Shown here one piece after another: positions 43,528 through 52,366 of a DNA stretch of 61,238 nucleotides. The notes under the pieces are model-generated. The model did not search any database and was not told the DNA's origin. It saw only the letters and a program-made list of their open reading frames with translations. The DNA comes from Lewinellaceae bacterium. GTDB lineage: Bacteria; Bacteroidota; Bacteroidia; Chitinophagales; Saprospiraceae. Position numbers and translations under genes: made by a program. The DNA is taken from positions 1-61,238 of the forward strand of contig JACJXV010000024.1 in assembly GCA_020636445.1 (NCBI GenBank), given 5' to 3'. Each line of letters opens with the position of its first letter. The stretch's first letter is position 1.

Positions 43528-46500
43528 ATGCAACTGAAACAAGCTTTCCTGGTGGCAGCAATACTGCTGCTGGCAGGTATCCATCCCGCCTTAGCCCAGA
43601 AATTTCATAGCGACCATACCGTTTTTGGGGTCAATAAGCTTCCAGCGCATGCCGATTTTTTTGCCTATGAATCGGATACCCTGGCTCGCAGCAATACAAT
43701 GGAATACTCTGACCGTTTTTTGTCCTTAAACGGGCAGTGGAAGTTTCACTGGGTGCGTTCACCCAAGGACAGGCTTACCCATTTTTTTGCTCCAGACCTG
43801 GATGACAGCAACTGGAAAACCATTCCCGTCCCAGCCAATTGGGAGGTGGAAGGGTATGACTATCCGATTTACCTGGACGAACGATACCCCTTCACCACCA
43901 CCTGGCCCGATGCTCCGGAGGACTATAACCCGGTGGGGACATACCGGCATACCTTTGCTATTCCGCAGGCATGGCTGACGCAGGAGATCATCCTGCATTT
44001 CGCAGGCCCCAAGTCTGCGATGTATTTGTACGTCAATGGGCAGTTTGTCGGCTACTCCCAAGGATCGAAACTGCCCGCCGAATTCAATATCAGTGCCTAT
44101 GTGCAACCGGGTAAAAACCTCCTTGCCCTGCAAATGTACCGCTGGAGTGATGCCAGCTATCTGGAAAGCCAGGATATGTTGCGGATGAGTGGTATAGAAC
44201 GGGAGGTTTATGTCTATACCAGGCCCAAAGTTGTTATTGCCGATTTCGCAGTGGTCGCCGATTTGGATACCACTTACCAGAATGGGCTTTTTCAATGCAC
44301 CACAACCTTAACCAATACGACCGATGTGGGGGCTACCCGGCGAATCCAATGGATCCTTTCCAATTCAACCCAGGTCTTTACCGAGGAAAGGGAGGTGGCC
44401 ATTCCGGCTCACGACGCCCTGGACGTAGCGGTAGCTGCCCGGATTCCCAACGTAAAACAGTGGTCGGCAGAGGTCCCGGATTACTATCAATTGACCATTC
44501 AGCTTATTGACCCTGTTTCAGCAGTAAACAACCAGTATATCCGGAAAGCTATTGGGTTCCGGAATGTACGCATTGCCAATAACCAGTTACTGGTCAATGG
44601 AAAAGCTATTGCTATTAAAGGCGTTGACCGTCACGAGACCGACCCGTACACCGGCCATGTGGTATCCAAAGCCTCGATGGAGCGGGATATTCAGTTGATG
44701 AAGCAAAATAACATCAATGCGGTGCGCAGTAGTCATTACCCCAATCATCCGTATTGGTATGAGCTGTGTGATCGCTTTGGGTTATACGTCATCGACGAAG
44801 CTAATATCGAAAGTCATCCGCTGGCGATTAACGAGGAGACCCAATTGGGCAATGAAATGTCGTGGTTACCTGCACACCTGGATCGCACCCAGCGCATGTT
44901 TTATCGCGACCGAAACCACCCCTCGATAATTATCTGGTCGCTGGGCAATGAGGCGGGGGAAGGGGAGATTTTCCGGTCTACCTATCGCTGGCTGAAGGCC
45001 AAGGATAGCACCCGCCCCGTGCAGTACGAGCCAGCGGGCCTGGAAGACTATACGGACATCTATTGCCCGATGTATCCCCGCCCTGAAAACCTGGTGAAAT
45101 ATGCCGAAAACAACCCCACCAAACCGGGGATCATGATTGAGTATGCGCATGCCATGGGCAACTCGGTGGGTAACCTGCAGGACTATTGGGATATCATCAA
45201 CCGCTATCCGGTGCTGCAAGGGGGATTTATCTGGGATTGGGTAGATCAGTCGCTGGAGTACAAAGATGAAAACGGGAAGCCCTACCTGGCCTACGGGCAT
45301 GATTATCACCCGGATTTACCTACGGACGGTAATTTCCTGAACAATGGCCTGGTCGATCCCTATCGCAATCCGCACCCGCATTTATTTGAGGTGAAAAAGG
45401 TTTACCAGCCGGCGACCTTTTCCTGGGATGAACAGGGAAGAAACCTTACCCTGGCTAACCTAAACTTCTTTGCGGCTTTTAATAATCACTACCTGGCATG
45501 GACCCTGCTGGAAGCAGGAAAACCCGTTCAGGAAGGCGTGTTTAAGGAAATCAACCTGCGCCCGCAGGAAACCCAACAGCTGGTGATTCCGCTGGAAAAG
45601 CTGAAGGGTAAGCAGGAGTACGTATTGCTGGTTAGACTTTACACTAAGACAAAAACAGCAGTACTGGATGCTAATCACGAAGTAGCCTTTGAGCAATTCG
45701 TGTTGCAGCCGGGCACAGCTCAACCGGCAATACCTAAAGGCAAATCCCGGCTGCTTATTCACAGGGAGGAAAGTGCGTTCCGGATTGAGAATGCAGTATC
45801 GGCTATAACGATTGATCGGCAATCTGGGGCGATAACCCGTTGGACATACGAAAAAGAACTCATTACCGACAAAGCCTTAGTACCTAACTTTTGGCGGCCA
45901 CCCACCGATAATGACCTGGGAAATGGTATGCAGGATTGGGCAAGCATCTGGGAACGGGCGACAACGGAAATGACCGCTGCGCTCGTAGGAGAACCAAAAC
46001 GATCCAGGGGTGGGGTTTCTTTTACCGTAGCCTATCATTTTCCAGAGGGCATAGCCGCACTGAATATCGACTATACCCTGACCCAGGCAGGCGGCTTGCA
46101 GGTAGACTATCATTTTGCGCCCGGAAAGGATTCGCTGCCCAATATTCCCCGCTTAGGGATGTCTGCCACGCTGCCTAATACATTTACGGAGATGGCCTGG
46201 TACGGGCGGGGTCCCCACGAGACCTATTGGGACCGAAAGCTAGCGGGGAAAATAGGCATTTACGAAGGGCTTATTCAGGACCAGTTTCATCGCTATTCGC
46301 GGCCGCAGGAAACGGGCAATAAGACCGATATCCGGTGGATGCAGGTGATGTCGGAAAAGGTCATCCTTACAGTACAGTCCACCGACCGGCAATTCCTCAA
46401 TGGCAGTGTTTGGCCTTTTGCCACGGCCGAACTGGATTTTGTTGCCGGAAAAGAAGGCGGCAAATCAGCATCCGGGCTGGTGCCCGTCACCTCCCGGCAT

Positions 46501-46662
46501 GGGGCCGACATTGAAACGGGTAAGCTGGTGCAGTGGAATATCGATCACTTGCAAATGGGCGTAGGAGGAGATACCTCCTGGGGGCGGTTAGTGCATCCTG
46601 AATATACAATACCGGCTGGGGTGTATCACTATGCCTTTATTATTCAACCCAGTCGCCGTTAA
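43528..46662 (+). CDS. Exported beta-galactosidase-like GH2 enzyme (LacZ type)
   Basis: The 1044-residue protein has a signal peptide (FLVAAILLLAGIHPALAQ), so it works outside the cytosol, unlike Escherichia coli LacZ. The full GH2 domain set is present: sugar-binding, Ig-like, TIM barrel, second Ig-like and the C-terminal beta-sandwich (Bgal small chain). The acid/base Glu475 is in WSLGNEAGEG and the nucleophile Glu538 in MIEYAHAMGNS, 63 residues apart. The C-terminal WYGRGPHETYWDRK motif is the LacZ-type end domain. It cleaves beta-galactosides or similar bonds in polymers. It is encoded downstream of the GH63-like gene on the same strand. Confidence 0.93.
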   Translation: MQLKQAFLVAAILLLAGIHPALAQKFHSDHTVFGVNKLPAHADFFAYESDTLARSNTMEYSDRFLSLNGQWKFHWVRSPKDRLTHFFAPDLDDSNWKTIPVPANWEVEGYDYPIYLDERYPFTTTWPDAPEDYNPVGTYRHTFAIPQAWLTQEIILHFAGPKSAMYLYVNGQFVGYSQGSKLPAEFNISAYVQPGKNLLALQMYRWSDASYLESQDMLRMSGIEREVYVYTRPKVVIADFAVVADLDTTYQNGLFQCTTTLTNTTDVGATRRIQWILSNSTQVFTEEREVAIPAHDALDVAVAARIPNVKQWSAEVPDYYQLTIQLIDPVSAVNNQYIRKAIGFRNVRIANNQLLVNGKAIAIKGVDRHETDPYTGHVVSKASMERDIQLMKQNNINAVRSSHYPNHPYWYELCDRFGLYVIDEANIESHPLAINEETQLGNEMSWLPAHLDRTQRMFYRDRNHPSIIIWSLGNEAGEGEIFRSTYRWLKAKDSTRPVQYEPAGLEDYTDIYCPMYPRPENLVKYAENNPTKPGIMIEYAHAMGNSVGNLQDYWDIINRYPVLQGGFIWDWVDQSLEYKDENGKPYLAYGHDYHPDLPTDGNFLNNGLVDPYRNPHPHLFEVKKVYQPATFSWDEQGRNLTLANLNFFAAFNNHYLAWTLLEAGKPVQEGVFKEINLRPQETQQLVIPLEKLKGKQEYVLLVRLYTKTKTAVLDANHEVAFEQFVLQPGTAQPAIPKGKSRLLIHREESAFRIENAVSAITIDRQSGAITRWTYEKELITDKALVPNFWRPPTDNDLGNGMQDWASIWERATTEMTAALVGEPKRSRGGVSFTVAYHFPEGIAALNIDYTLTQAGGLQVDYHFAPGKDSLPNIPRLGMSATLPNTFTEMAWYGRGPHETYWDRKLAGKIGIYEGLIQDQFHRYSRPQETGNKTDIRWMQVMSEKVILTVQSTDRQFLNGSVWPFATAELDFVAGKEGGKSASGLVPVTSRHGADIETGKLVQWNIDHLQMGVGGDTSWGRLVHPEYTIPAGVYHYAFIIQPSRR

Positions 46663-46672
46663 GGGGGCCTAA

Positions 46673-46702
46673 CCAGGTTTATTTCGAACTCCTGGCGGCC
46701 AG
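46673..46702. repeat. 30-bp imperfect copy of the 3' end of the next minus-strand gene
   Basis: This segment matches 46909-46938 in 27 of 30 positions. The second copy includes the last codons and stop of the minus-strand lipoprotein gene (ending ANSSK-stop); the first would read ARSSK-stop on the same strand. It points to an old duplication or the remains of a second tail. Confidence 0.55.
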
Positions 46703-46760
46703 GGTTGCTGGGGGTATTATGGCCGAATTCATTTTTACCACCGATGTACCCCGATTCCGG

Positions 46761-46799
46761 AATACGGTTACTAAACTTTCAAAGTTTAGTAACCGTATT
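46761..46799. terminator. Perfect 19-bp palindrome, likely bidirectional terminator
   Basis: Arms at 46761-46779 and 46781-46799 are exact reverse complements around a single C. It lies between the convergent GH2 gene and the minus-strand lipoprotein gene. The inner arms are AT-rich (AAACTTT/AAAGTTT), so as RNA it would be a very stable hairpin with a tight loop. A terminator for both strands is the simplest reading; a regulator site is possible. Confidence 0.55.
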
Positions 46800-46914
46800 T
46801 CCCAGGTTTATGCAAACACATGTAGTGCTGACAGCCAGTTCTGGCCTACTAAAATGCCGTTGGCTCACTCCTTGCATTATCAACTCAGCATCGTCAAGAC
46901 AATCACCGCCAGGT

Positions 46915-47529
46915 TTACTTCGAACTATTGGCGGCCAGCATGGCCTGATATTTCACCAAATTCACAGGCACATTTTGGGCATACCACTCTGCTTGTGGGT
47001 TATCGGTAAAAGGCGTTCGGCCGAAGCTGTCACCCAGTCCCATGATTACCCGCATCCGGGAGGAAAAGGGCTTTTTACCCGCAAAGTAGAGCCTGACTTC
47101 CTGATGGCACGCTGGGTTCAGCTCACTGCCTTCACAATGCTTGAATTTGGCTTTTTGCTGGTAGCAGAGTACATTGCCCTGTTCTCCAAAGAGATACCAT
47201 TCCCGGATCTGCACGCTACTATCCGGGTGCGATAAACTCGTGGCGAGTACTTGCCATTTTCCCTGGGAGAAATAACCGGTAATGGTTCCCTCAAAGAGGG
47301 AGTCGCGATAGGGCTTGGTGATTGTTTTGTCGCTGGTGATACTGCCCGTCTCCCAGAGATAGGCCAGACTGTCAGCCCTTAAAACCCGCGAATCCTCGGG
47401 GGGGAGTGGTGTGATCACTTCCTCTTCTTCGGCAGTAGTAGCCGGGGAGGATTGCTGCTGATTCCGGCAAGCAGGCAAGAAGAAACTCCCGCAATACAAG
47501 ATAAATAGGATGACAGCTGCTTTGCGCAT
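46915..47529 (-). CDS. Hypothetical lipoprotein, 204 residues
   Basis: The protein begins with a signal and a likely lipobox (GSFFLPAC), so it should be lipidated. An acidic linker (TTAEEEEVITPLPPEDSR) is followed by a compact beta-rich domain with YFSQGKWQVLATSLSHPDSSVQIREWYLFG (read in parts), but no family is recognised. Strong promoter elements lie 24-54 bases upstream, so this gene is transcribed on its own, starting inside the 3' end of the O-methyltransferase gene. Nothing about function can be concluded. Confidence 0.65.
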   Translation of the reverse strand: MRKAAVILFILYCGSFFLPACRNQQQSSPATTAEEEEVITPLPPEDSRVLRADSLAYLWETGSITSDKTITKPYRDSLFEGTITGYFSQGKWQVLATSLSHPDSSVQIREWYLFGEQGNVLCYQQKAKFKHCEGSELNPACHQEVRLYFAGKKPFSSRMRVIMGLGDSFGRTPFTDNPQAEWYAQNVPVNLVKYQAMLAANSSK

Positions 47530-47552
47530 ACACGATCGGATTTGGAACGGCG

Positions 47553-47583
47553 CAAAATTAGCTATTTAGATCCTATTCGTCAA
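47553..47583 (-). promoter_or_regulatory. Promoter TTG-N20-TAATTTTG for the hypothetical lipoprotein
   Basis: Reading the minus strand, TTG (47583-47581), 20 bases, then TAATTTTG (47560-47553) match the Bacteroidota consensus in sequence and spacing. The -7 box ends 24 bases before the ATG. The -33 box overlaps the stop codon region of the O-methyltransferase gene. Confidence 0.75.
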
Positions 47584-48224
47584 CCTTCTTCCCTTTTGCG
47601 CATAAGCATGAGCCCATCGCGGAGGGGTAATAGCAGGTTGTCTACCCGTGGGTCGGCCTGGATTTTTTGGTTAAAGGCCTGTAGGATTTGCGTATCCGTA
47701 TCGGGGTTTTCATCGAGTACCTTGCCACTCCAGAGCACATTGTCGGCCAGGAGCAGCCCCCCGGGAACTACCCGGTCGATGACTAAGTCATAATGATCGG
47801 CATAGTCGCGCTTCCCGGCATCAATGAGTACCAGATCGAATGTGCCGGGTAATTGGGGGATGATTGTTTCGGCCTTACCGACGTGGAGTTGGATGCGCTC
47901 GGTGTATCCAGCCAGCGCGAAGTACTTGCGGGCCAGGTAAACCACCTCGGGATTGGCTTCGATGGTATGCAGTTCGCCCTCGGGAGCCAGTCCTGCTGCC
48001 AGACAAAGCGTCGCATATCCCGTAAAGGTGCCAATTTCCAAAATACGCCGGGGACGCATCAGGTTGCTCAGTAGCTGCAAAAACTGCCCCTGCAAGTGCC
48101 CGCTCATCATTTGGGGAGCGAGGGTTTTCAGGTGCGTTTCCCGTTCCAGGGCATGAAGTAGTGCCGAAGGGGGAGTGCTGTGAGCCTCACAGTACGCATG
48201 CAAATCGTGAAAAAGGCGGTCCAT
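47580..48224 (-). CDS. Class I SAM-dependent O-methyltransferase
   Basis: The 214-residue protein has the O-methyltransferase (CCoAOMT-like, family 3) pattern: ILEIGTFTGYATLCLAAGL, HTIEANPEVVYLARKYF, FDLVLIDAGKRDYADHYDLV and GGLLLADNVLWSGKV. Motif I (EIGTFTGY) binds S-adenosylmethionine; the Asp in LIDAGKR and the DN in LLADNVLW correspond to divalent metal ligands. It should methylate a catechol or a similar hydroxyl group in the cytosol. The length is that of bacterial members. It follows the DUF4249 gene by 21 bases on the same strand, so may be co-transcribed. Confidence 0.92.
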   Translation of the reverse strand: MDRLFHDLHAYCEAHSTPPSALLHALERETHLKTLAPQMMSGHLQGQFLQLLSNLMRPRRILEIGTFTGYATLCLAAGLAPEGELHTIEANPEVVYLARKYFALAGYTERIQLHVGKAETIIPQLPGTFDLVLIDAGKRDYADHYDLVIDRVVPGGLLLADNVLWSGKVLDENPDTDTQILQAFNQKIQADPRVDNLLLPLRDGLMLMRKREEG

Positions 48225-48245
48225 AGCAGTAGTTTCGGTTACCGG

Positions 48246-49304
48246 CTACCAGCCTTCCGGCTTCCGGCTGGTGCGGAAGAAATTATTGGCACAAGTTACG
48301 CAAGGCGTACCTGTACTGGCTTCAGTTTCGGTCGTTTGATATGGGTTTACCGGGGCATAATTGCGCTTCAGATAAAAGCTGCCTCGTTTGTGCCCGGCAA
48401 CCGTAAAAACGCCCAGCACCAGTTCGCTGGAGTCGCGAACATTGTAGATGTTCGAGGGGATCGTGGCGGGAGGCACGTCAAAAATCCCCCCGGTATTGGA
48501 CACCTGGAGGTTGACGATTTTCCAAAACTGATGGGTACTGGACGGAATGTTATACTGATCGATCGCCATGAAATAATCACTCTTGCTATCGTAGGGGATG
48601 TTGGTAATAAATTTCTCAAAGCGATTCCCGTTGATATAGGTGTCGGCGGTAAGGTCAACGCGCCCGCGGGGCCGTTCGATATCCCAGCACGGGCCACAGC
48701 AGGGGTAATTGAAGCGGACACGGCTTTCACCGACAGTAAGCACTGTTGTCTGACAGTAGGAAGCCTCGGCATAGTGGGCCCAGTCCCAGCGGTAGAAATC
48801 TGTACTGGCAGCGGGGTCGGTGGTGACCGCAAAAACATCAAACGAATAGGTAACCACCCCGTTGAGATCCGTTGTTTCGACAAAGCGGGTAAAGGCGGTG
48901 TCGATCCCTGGCGCGGCACGCAGCAACTCGGGCTGGGAGCGGTACTCGCGGTCGTTACCAAACTGAACGATGAGTGTGTAGGTACGACCCGCTTGGGCGC
49001 GGAATGTCAGGGAATCTGACCGGTAAATGCCCCGGTTGGTATGGGGAAAGGGGAAGGTATTGCCCTGATCATCGGTAACTTTTACCGTTGCATTTTCCAC
49101 TGGTAAATTGATGTTCTGACTCAGGTAGGGCTCCGTCAAACTGAGTTTTACCTCATAGGGCCCCGGATCGTCCGAAATTTGCCCTTCGACGATCAGGCTT
49201 TTTTCCCGGGTGTCCAAACTGGGGGTAAAGGGATCCACGCAACTATGGAAGGTGATCAGCGCGGTTGCTATCAGTCCCAGCAGAAAAATACGAATGCCAG
49301 CCAT
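48246..49304 (-). CDS. DUF4249 lipoprotein, partner of the TonB-dependent receptor
   Basis: From the ATG at 49304 the product has 352 residues and a signal with FHSC, with lipid-bearing Cys22. The mature part begins with SLDTREKSLIVEGQISDDPGPYEVKLSLTEPYLSQNIN (read in parts) and PVENATVKVTDDQGN, the opening of DUF4249 proteins. These are encoded next to TonB-dependent receptors in Bacteroidota and probably act as surface-exposed partners, but their ligand is unknown. The end has a Cys-rich segment (TPCVTCANNFF). A longer frame to 49427 has no signal, so it is rejected. The receptor gene ends 58 bases upstream on the same strand. Confidence 0.87.
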   Translation of the reverse strand: MAGIRIFLLGLIATALITFHSCVDPFTPSLDTREKSLIVEGQISDDPGPYEVKLSLTEPYLSQNINLPVENATVKVTDDQGNTFPFPHTNRGIYRSDSLTFRAQAGRTYTLIVQFGNDREYRSQPELLRAAPGIDTAFTRFVETTDLNGVVTYSFDVFAVTTDPAASTDFYRWDWAHYAEASYCQTTVLTVGESRVRFNYPCCGPCWDIERPRGRVDLTADTYINGNRFEKFITNIPYDSKSDYFMAIDQYNIPSSTHQFWKIVNLQVSNTGGIFDVPPATIPSNIYNVRDSSELVLGVFTVAGHKRGSFYLKRNYAPVNPYQTTETEASTGTPCVTCANNFFRTSRKPEGW

Positions 49305-49362
49305 AGGGGTGGGTAGTTGATCAGGAGATTGGGGTGAATATCGTGCTGCTTCAGGCATGAGC

Positions 49363-51804
49363 TTAGAATTCAAATTCGTAGGAAATAGACGGAACAATAC
49401 TGCCAATGACCGACAACTGGTAGGCATTGGAGCGGTTGCGGGTACTTACCGGGCGGTCGTTGATGGTTTTGAAAAATACCGAATAGGGATTTCGCCGCGC
49501 ATAAACATTATACAACGAGAAATTCCAGCGCCCTTTCCAGGCTTTTTCAACCCGCGGATCCGGATCGATGATCAGGCCCAGGTCGAGGCGATGGTAATCC
49601 GGAGTGGTATTGCCGTTGCGTTGTGAATAGAGGGGGATGAAAATATTCCCCACATTGATCCGCTCTTCGGGGAAGGTTGTCGGGCGGCCACTCAGGTAGG
49701 TGAATACCGCACTGAGTTTTATCCGGCGATTGAACCGGTAGAGCACATTGATGTTGAGGGTATGCGGACGGTTGTAATTCGTCGGGTAATAGGTGCCCGT
49801 AAATACCCGGTCCTCCGGGTAGGGGCTATTGATCAGGATCTCCGAGCGGGAGATGGCATAACTTAAGGTTCCATCGAGACGGGTACCCTTTTTGCGGATC
49901 AGCACTTCAATGCCGTAGGCGCGCCCTTCGCCCTGGAGGATAGCCGTTTCGGGCAGTTCCAGCAACAGCAGGTTGACCCCACTGCGGAAATCGGGCATGT
50001 TGTCGATGGTTTTGTAGTATCCTTCGATACTGGTTTCCCAGCGGTTGTTGCTGAAGTTGCGGAACAAGCCCACGGAGATCTGCTCGGCTACCTGAGGTTT
50101 GATAAAGGGATCACTTACCTTCCAGCGGTCGGTCGGTAAGGCTGAGGTAGTATTGGAAATCAGGTGCAGGTATTGGTAGGCGCGGTGGTAGCCTATTTTC
50201 AGGGAGCCATTTTTACCCATCCCGACGCGCAGGCCCAGGCGGGGCTCCAGTCCGTTGTAGGTTTGGATGCTTTCCCCCTGGCCAAAAGAGGTGGAACCGG
50301 TGACAGTAACGGGATCGCGTGGCACACCCTCCGCATAAGCATTGACAGCCCCCGGGCCATAGTTGTTGAAAAACGAATAGCGCAAACCGGCACTGAGTCG
50401 CAGCCACTTGAGCAGATCATAATCAGCATTCAGGTAGCCGGCCGTTTCGAGGGCCTTTTCCGTAGGTAATTCCAAGGGGTTGATGGCGGAGAGCGGGTCG
50501 CTGGGTAGCAAGGTGCCGGGTTCGATGCGGTAGCGGTTGGCCTGGGCACCCACCCGGATTTCGTATTTGTCAGTTGTTTTAAACCCTTCCAATTGGATGT
50601 TGCGCTGATTGACATCGGCGGCAAAGTTGGCCGAAGCGCCCGGGTTGGGAATGTCGAAGGTAGGGCGGTAATTGCTTTCTACCAGGGTCAGGCTGGCCCC
50701 GGTGCTGGGGGAAAAAAAGTGGTTCCACTTGGCACTCATCCCACTGTTGATCCAGCGGTAACGCGTAGAAGTGGCATTAATTTCCAGGCTCGACAGGGAG
50801 TCGCCGGCAATGCGGAAGGCATCCTTACCCGTAAAAGCCGTGAACGACACCTGGTCGTTTTCACTGGGCCGGTAAACGGCTTTTGCAGTAACATCGTAAA
50901 AGTTGGCTTCGGTCTCTTTTAATTCCGGCCGCAGAAACCAGCGGAACAGATAATCGGCATAGGAAACCCGGCTGCCGATGGCTACCGATAACTTATCTTT
51001 AATGACCGGAGCTTCGATCATCAGGCGGCTGGTGATCAGGCCCAGGCTGCCCCGCATATGGAGTTGATCGCGGGCGGGATCTTTGAGCCGCACATCCAGT
51101 ACCGACGAAGCGCGGCCCCCGTATTGTGCAGGGATGCCACCCCGGTAGAAGGTCATGTCGCGCAACATGTCGGGGTTGAAAATAGAGAAGAAGCCAATCA
51201 GGTGACTGGGGTTGAAAATGGGGATATCCTCCAGGAGGAGCAGGTTTTGGTCGATATTGCCCCCGCGTACGTTGAATCCGGTAGCAGATTCCCCCACCGA
51301 GGTAACCCCGGGCAGGGTTTGAATGGTGCGAATGACATCCGCCTCCCCCAGGAGGGTAGGCAGCTCGCGAATCGCCTGGGCACCGAGGCGGCTCACGCCG
51401 ATGTCCGTTGTTTTAACATTGCGATCAGCTCCGCCACCGACAATCTCTACCGTATTGAGCAGCTCGAGCGATTCTTCCAGTTTGATGAGCAGGGTGGTGT
51501 TTTGCCGCAATACTACCGGAACTTCGGTAGTGTTGTAGCCGATGTAGCTGACTTTCAGCGTGTAGCGACCAGCTTTGAGCGGGAAGGAAAAGAAACCATT
51601 ACCATCCGCACTGAAGCCCTTCTTGATTTCTTCGACCCAGATAGTGGCATCGGATAGCACCTGACCATCCACGGTTTTTACGGTCCCCATGAGGGTGTAA
51701 TCCCGGTCCTGGAAAACGACCGGTAAATCGTCTTGTGCGCCGGCTATGGCGGGCAAAAAGCAGAGAAACAACCAACACAAGGTAGTCGAAAGGGTGATAC
51801 GCAT
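49363..51804 (-). CDS. TonB-dependent receptor with carboxypeptidase-like N-terminal domain
   Basis: From the ATG at 51804 the protein has 813 residues with a signal peptide (LCWLFLCFLPAIAGAQ). Next comes a carboxypeptidase regulatory-like beta-sandwich (YTLMGTVKTVDGQVLSDATIWV, GRYTLKVSYIGYNTTEV), the plug (LPTLLGEADVIRTIQTLPGVTSVGE, FNVRGGNIDQNLLLLEDIPIF) and a barrel that ends in EFEF. It should import an unknown nutrient across the outer membrane using TonB energy. The DUF4249 gene follows, forming the usual pair. A TACCTTTG box upstream supports the chosen start; a longer frame to 51840 is not used. Confidence 0.92.
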   Translation of the reverse strand: MRITLSTTLCWLFLCFLPAIAGAQDDLPVVFQDRDYTLMGTVKTVDGQVLSDATIWVEEIKKGFSADGNGFFSFPLKAGRYTLKVSYIGYNTTEVPVVLRQNTTLLIKLEESLELLNTVEIVGGGADRNVKTTDIGVSRLGAQAIRELPTLLGEADVIRTIQTLPGVTSVGESATGFNVRGGNIDQNLLLLEDIPIFNPSHLIGFFSIFNPDMLRDMTFYRGGIPAQYGGRASSVLDVRLKDPARDQLHMRGSLGLITSRLMIEAPVIKDKLSVAIGSRVSYADYLFRWFLRPELKETEANFYDVTAKAVYRPSENDQVSFTAFTGKDAFRIAGDSLSSLEINATSTRYRWINSGMSAKWNHFFSPSTGASLTLVESNYRPTFDIPNPGASANFAADVNQRNIQLEGFKTTDKYEIRVGAQANRYRIEPGTLLPSDPLSAINPLELPTEKALETAGYLNADYDLLKWLRLSAGLRYSFFNNYGPGAVNAYAEGVPRDPVTVTGSTSFGQGESIQTYNGLEPRLGLRVGMGKNGSLKIGYHRAYQYLHLISNTTSALPTDRWKVSDPFIKPQVAEQISVGLFRNFSNNRWETSIEGYYKTIDNMPDFRSGVNLLLLELPETAILQGEGRAYGIEVLIRKKGTRLDGTLSYAISRSEILINSPYPEDRVFTGTYYPTNYNRPHTLNINVLYRFNRRIKLSAVFTYLSGRPTTFPEERINVGNIFIPLYSQRNGNTTPDYHRLDLGLIIDPDPRVEKAWKGRWNFSLYNVYARRNPYSVFFKTINDRPVSTRNRSNAYQLSVIGSIVPSISYEFEF

Positions 51805-51841
51805 AAGCAGATAGGTGTTTGCCGCGCTGAAGATACACATT

Positions 51842-51849
51842 CAAAGGTA
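51842..51849 (-). promoter_or_regulatory. -7 box TACCTTTG of the TonB receptor gene
   Basis: On the minus strand TACCTTTG (51849-51842) matches TAnnTTTG and lies 37 bases before the ATG at 51804. A spaced TTG is not clear. Confidence 0.55.
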
Positions 51850-52145
51850 TACGCAATGCTGAAGGAAGGGCGTAAAATTTGTCAGCCATAAACCATGGAG
51901 CAGGGAATCGCGTCAGCATTGCTAAGGCTGGTACTTTGTCAAGTTTGAAATTAAGGATTAGTGAAACGTGAATCGACACCGCTATGTCTCGTTGCGCCGT
52001 TGCGTCGTTGCGAGAAATTTCGGAGAATAATCAGGTGCAATGGAAAATACGGGAGGTTTTGCCGGGCGATTTCTGAACCGCTAAATTTATAGCTGACAAA
52101 GCATTAATTATAGTGTAATTTAAATAATTGCCAATTTTCACTAGA

Positions 52146-52173
52146 GTGAGCAGTGAACAGTTGGCAGTTGGCA
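52146..52173. repeat. Heptamer repeat GTGAGCA/GTTGGCA x4
   Basis: Units GTGAGCA, GTGAACA, GTTGGCA and GTTGGCA in one 7-bp phase. The first unit is identical to the one at 38424. Confidence 0.75.
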
Positions 52174-52272
52174 AGGCCTGGATAACATATATTAAATCGG
52201 TGGTAATCTGTGCAAATCTGTGGTGGAGCAGTGGGCGGTGCCCGCCTGGGTAGAGCTGAATAGCTCAAAAAC

Positions 52273-52293
52273 CGCTCAACGCTCAACGCTCAA
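52273..52293. repeat. Heptamer repeat CGCTCAA x3
   Basis: Three exact copies of CGCTCAA, followed in phase by decayed units (CAATCAC, CAGTCAG). Confidence 0.75.
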
Positions 52294-52366
52294 CAATCAC
52301 CAGTCAGCGGTTTAATTCGGCTTCTTTTAGGTGATAAAAACTCAGCGTTACTTAAATTACAAAGTA

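Larger units (their letters stand above)
51850..52366. other. Gene-free gap with several short repeats
   Basis: No gene is supported. The gap holds ACTTTGTCAAGTTTGAAA at 51933-51950 and the inverted AGCTGACAAAGCATTAAT at 52091-52108, CGTTGCG in three copies with 8-bp spacing near 51990-52012, and heptamer arrays at 52146-52173 and 52273-52293. A GGGCGG/CCCGCC palindrome is near 52232. Confidence 0.6.

Noticed and set aside
51990..52013. CGTTGCG x3 as one of the heptamer arrays
   Set aside because: Its spacing is 8 bases, not 7, so it does not belong to the period-7 family.
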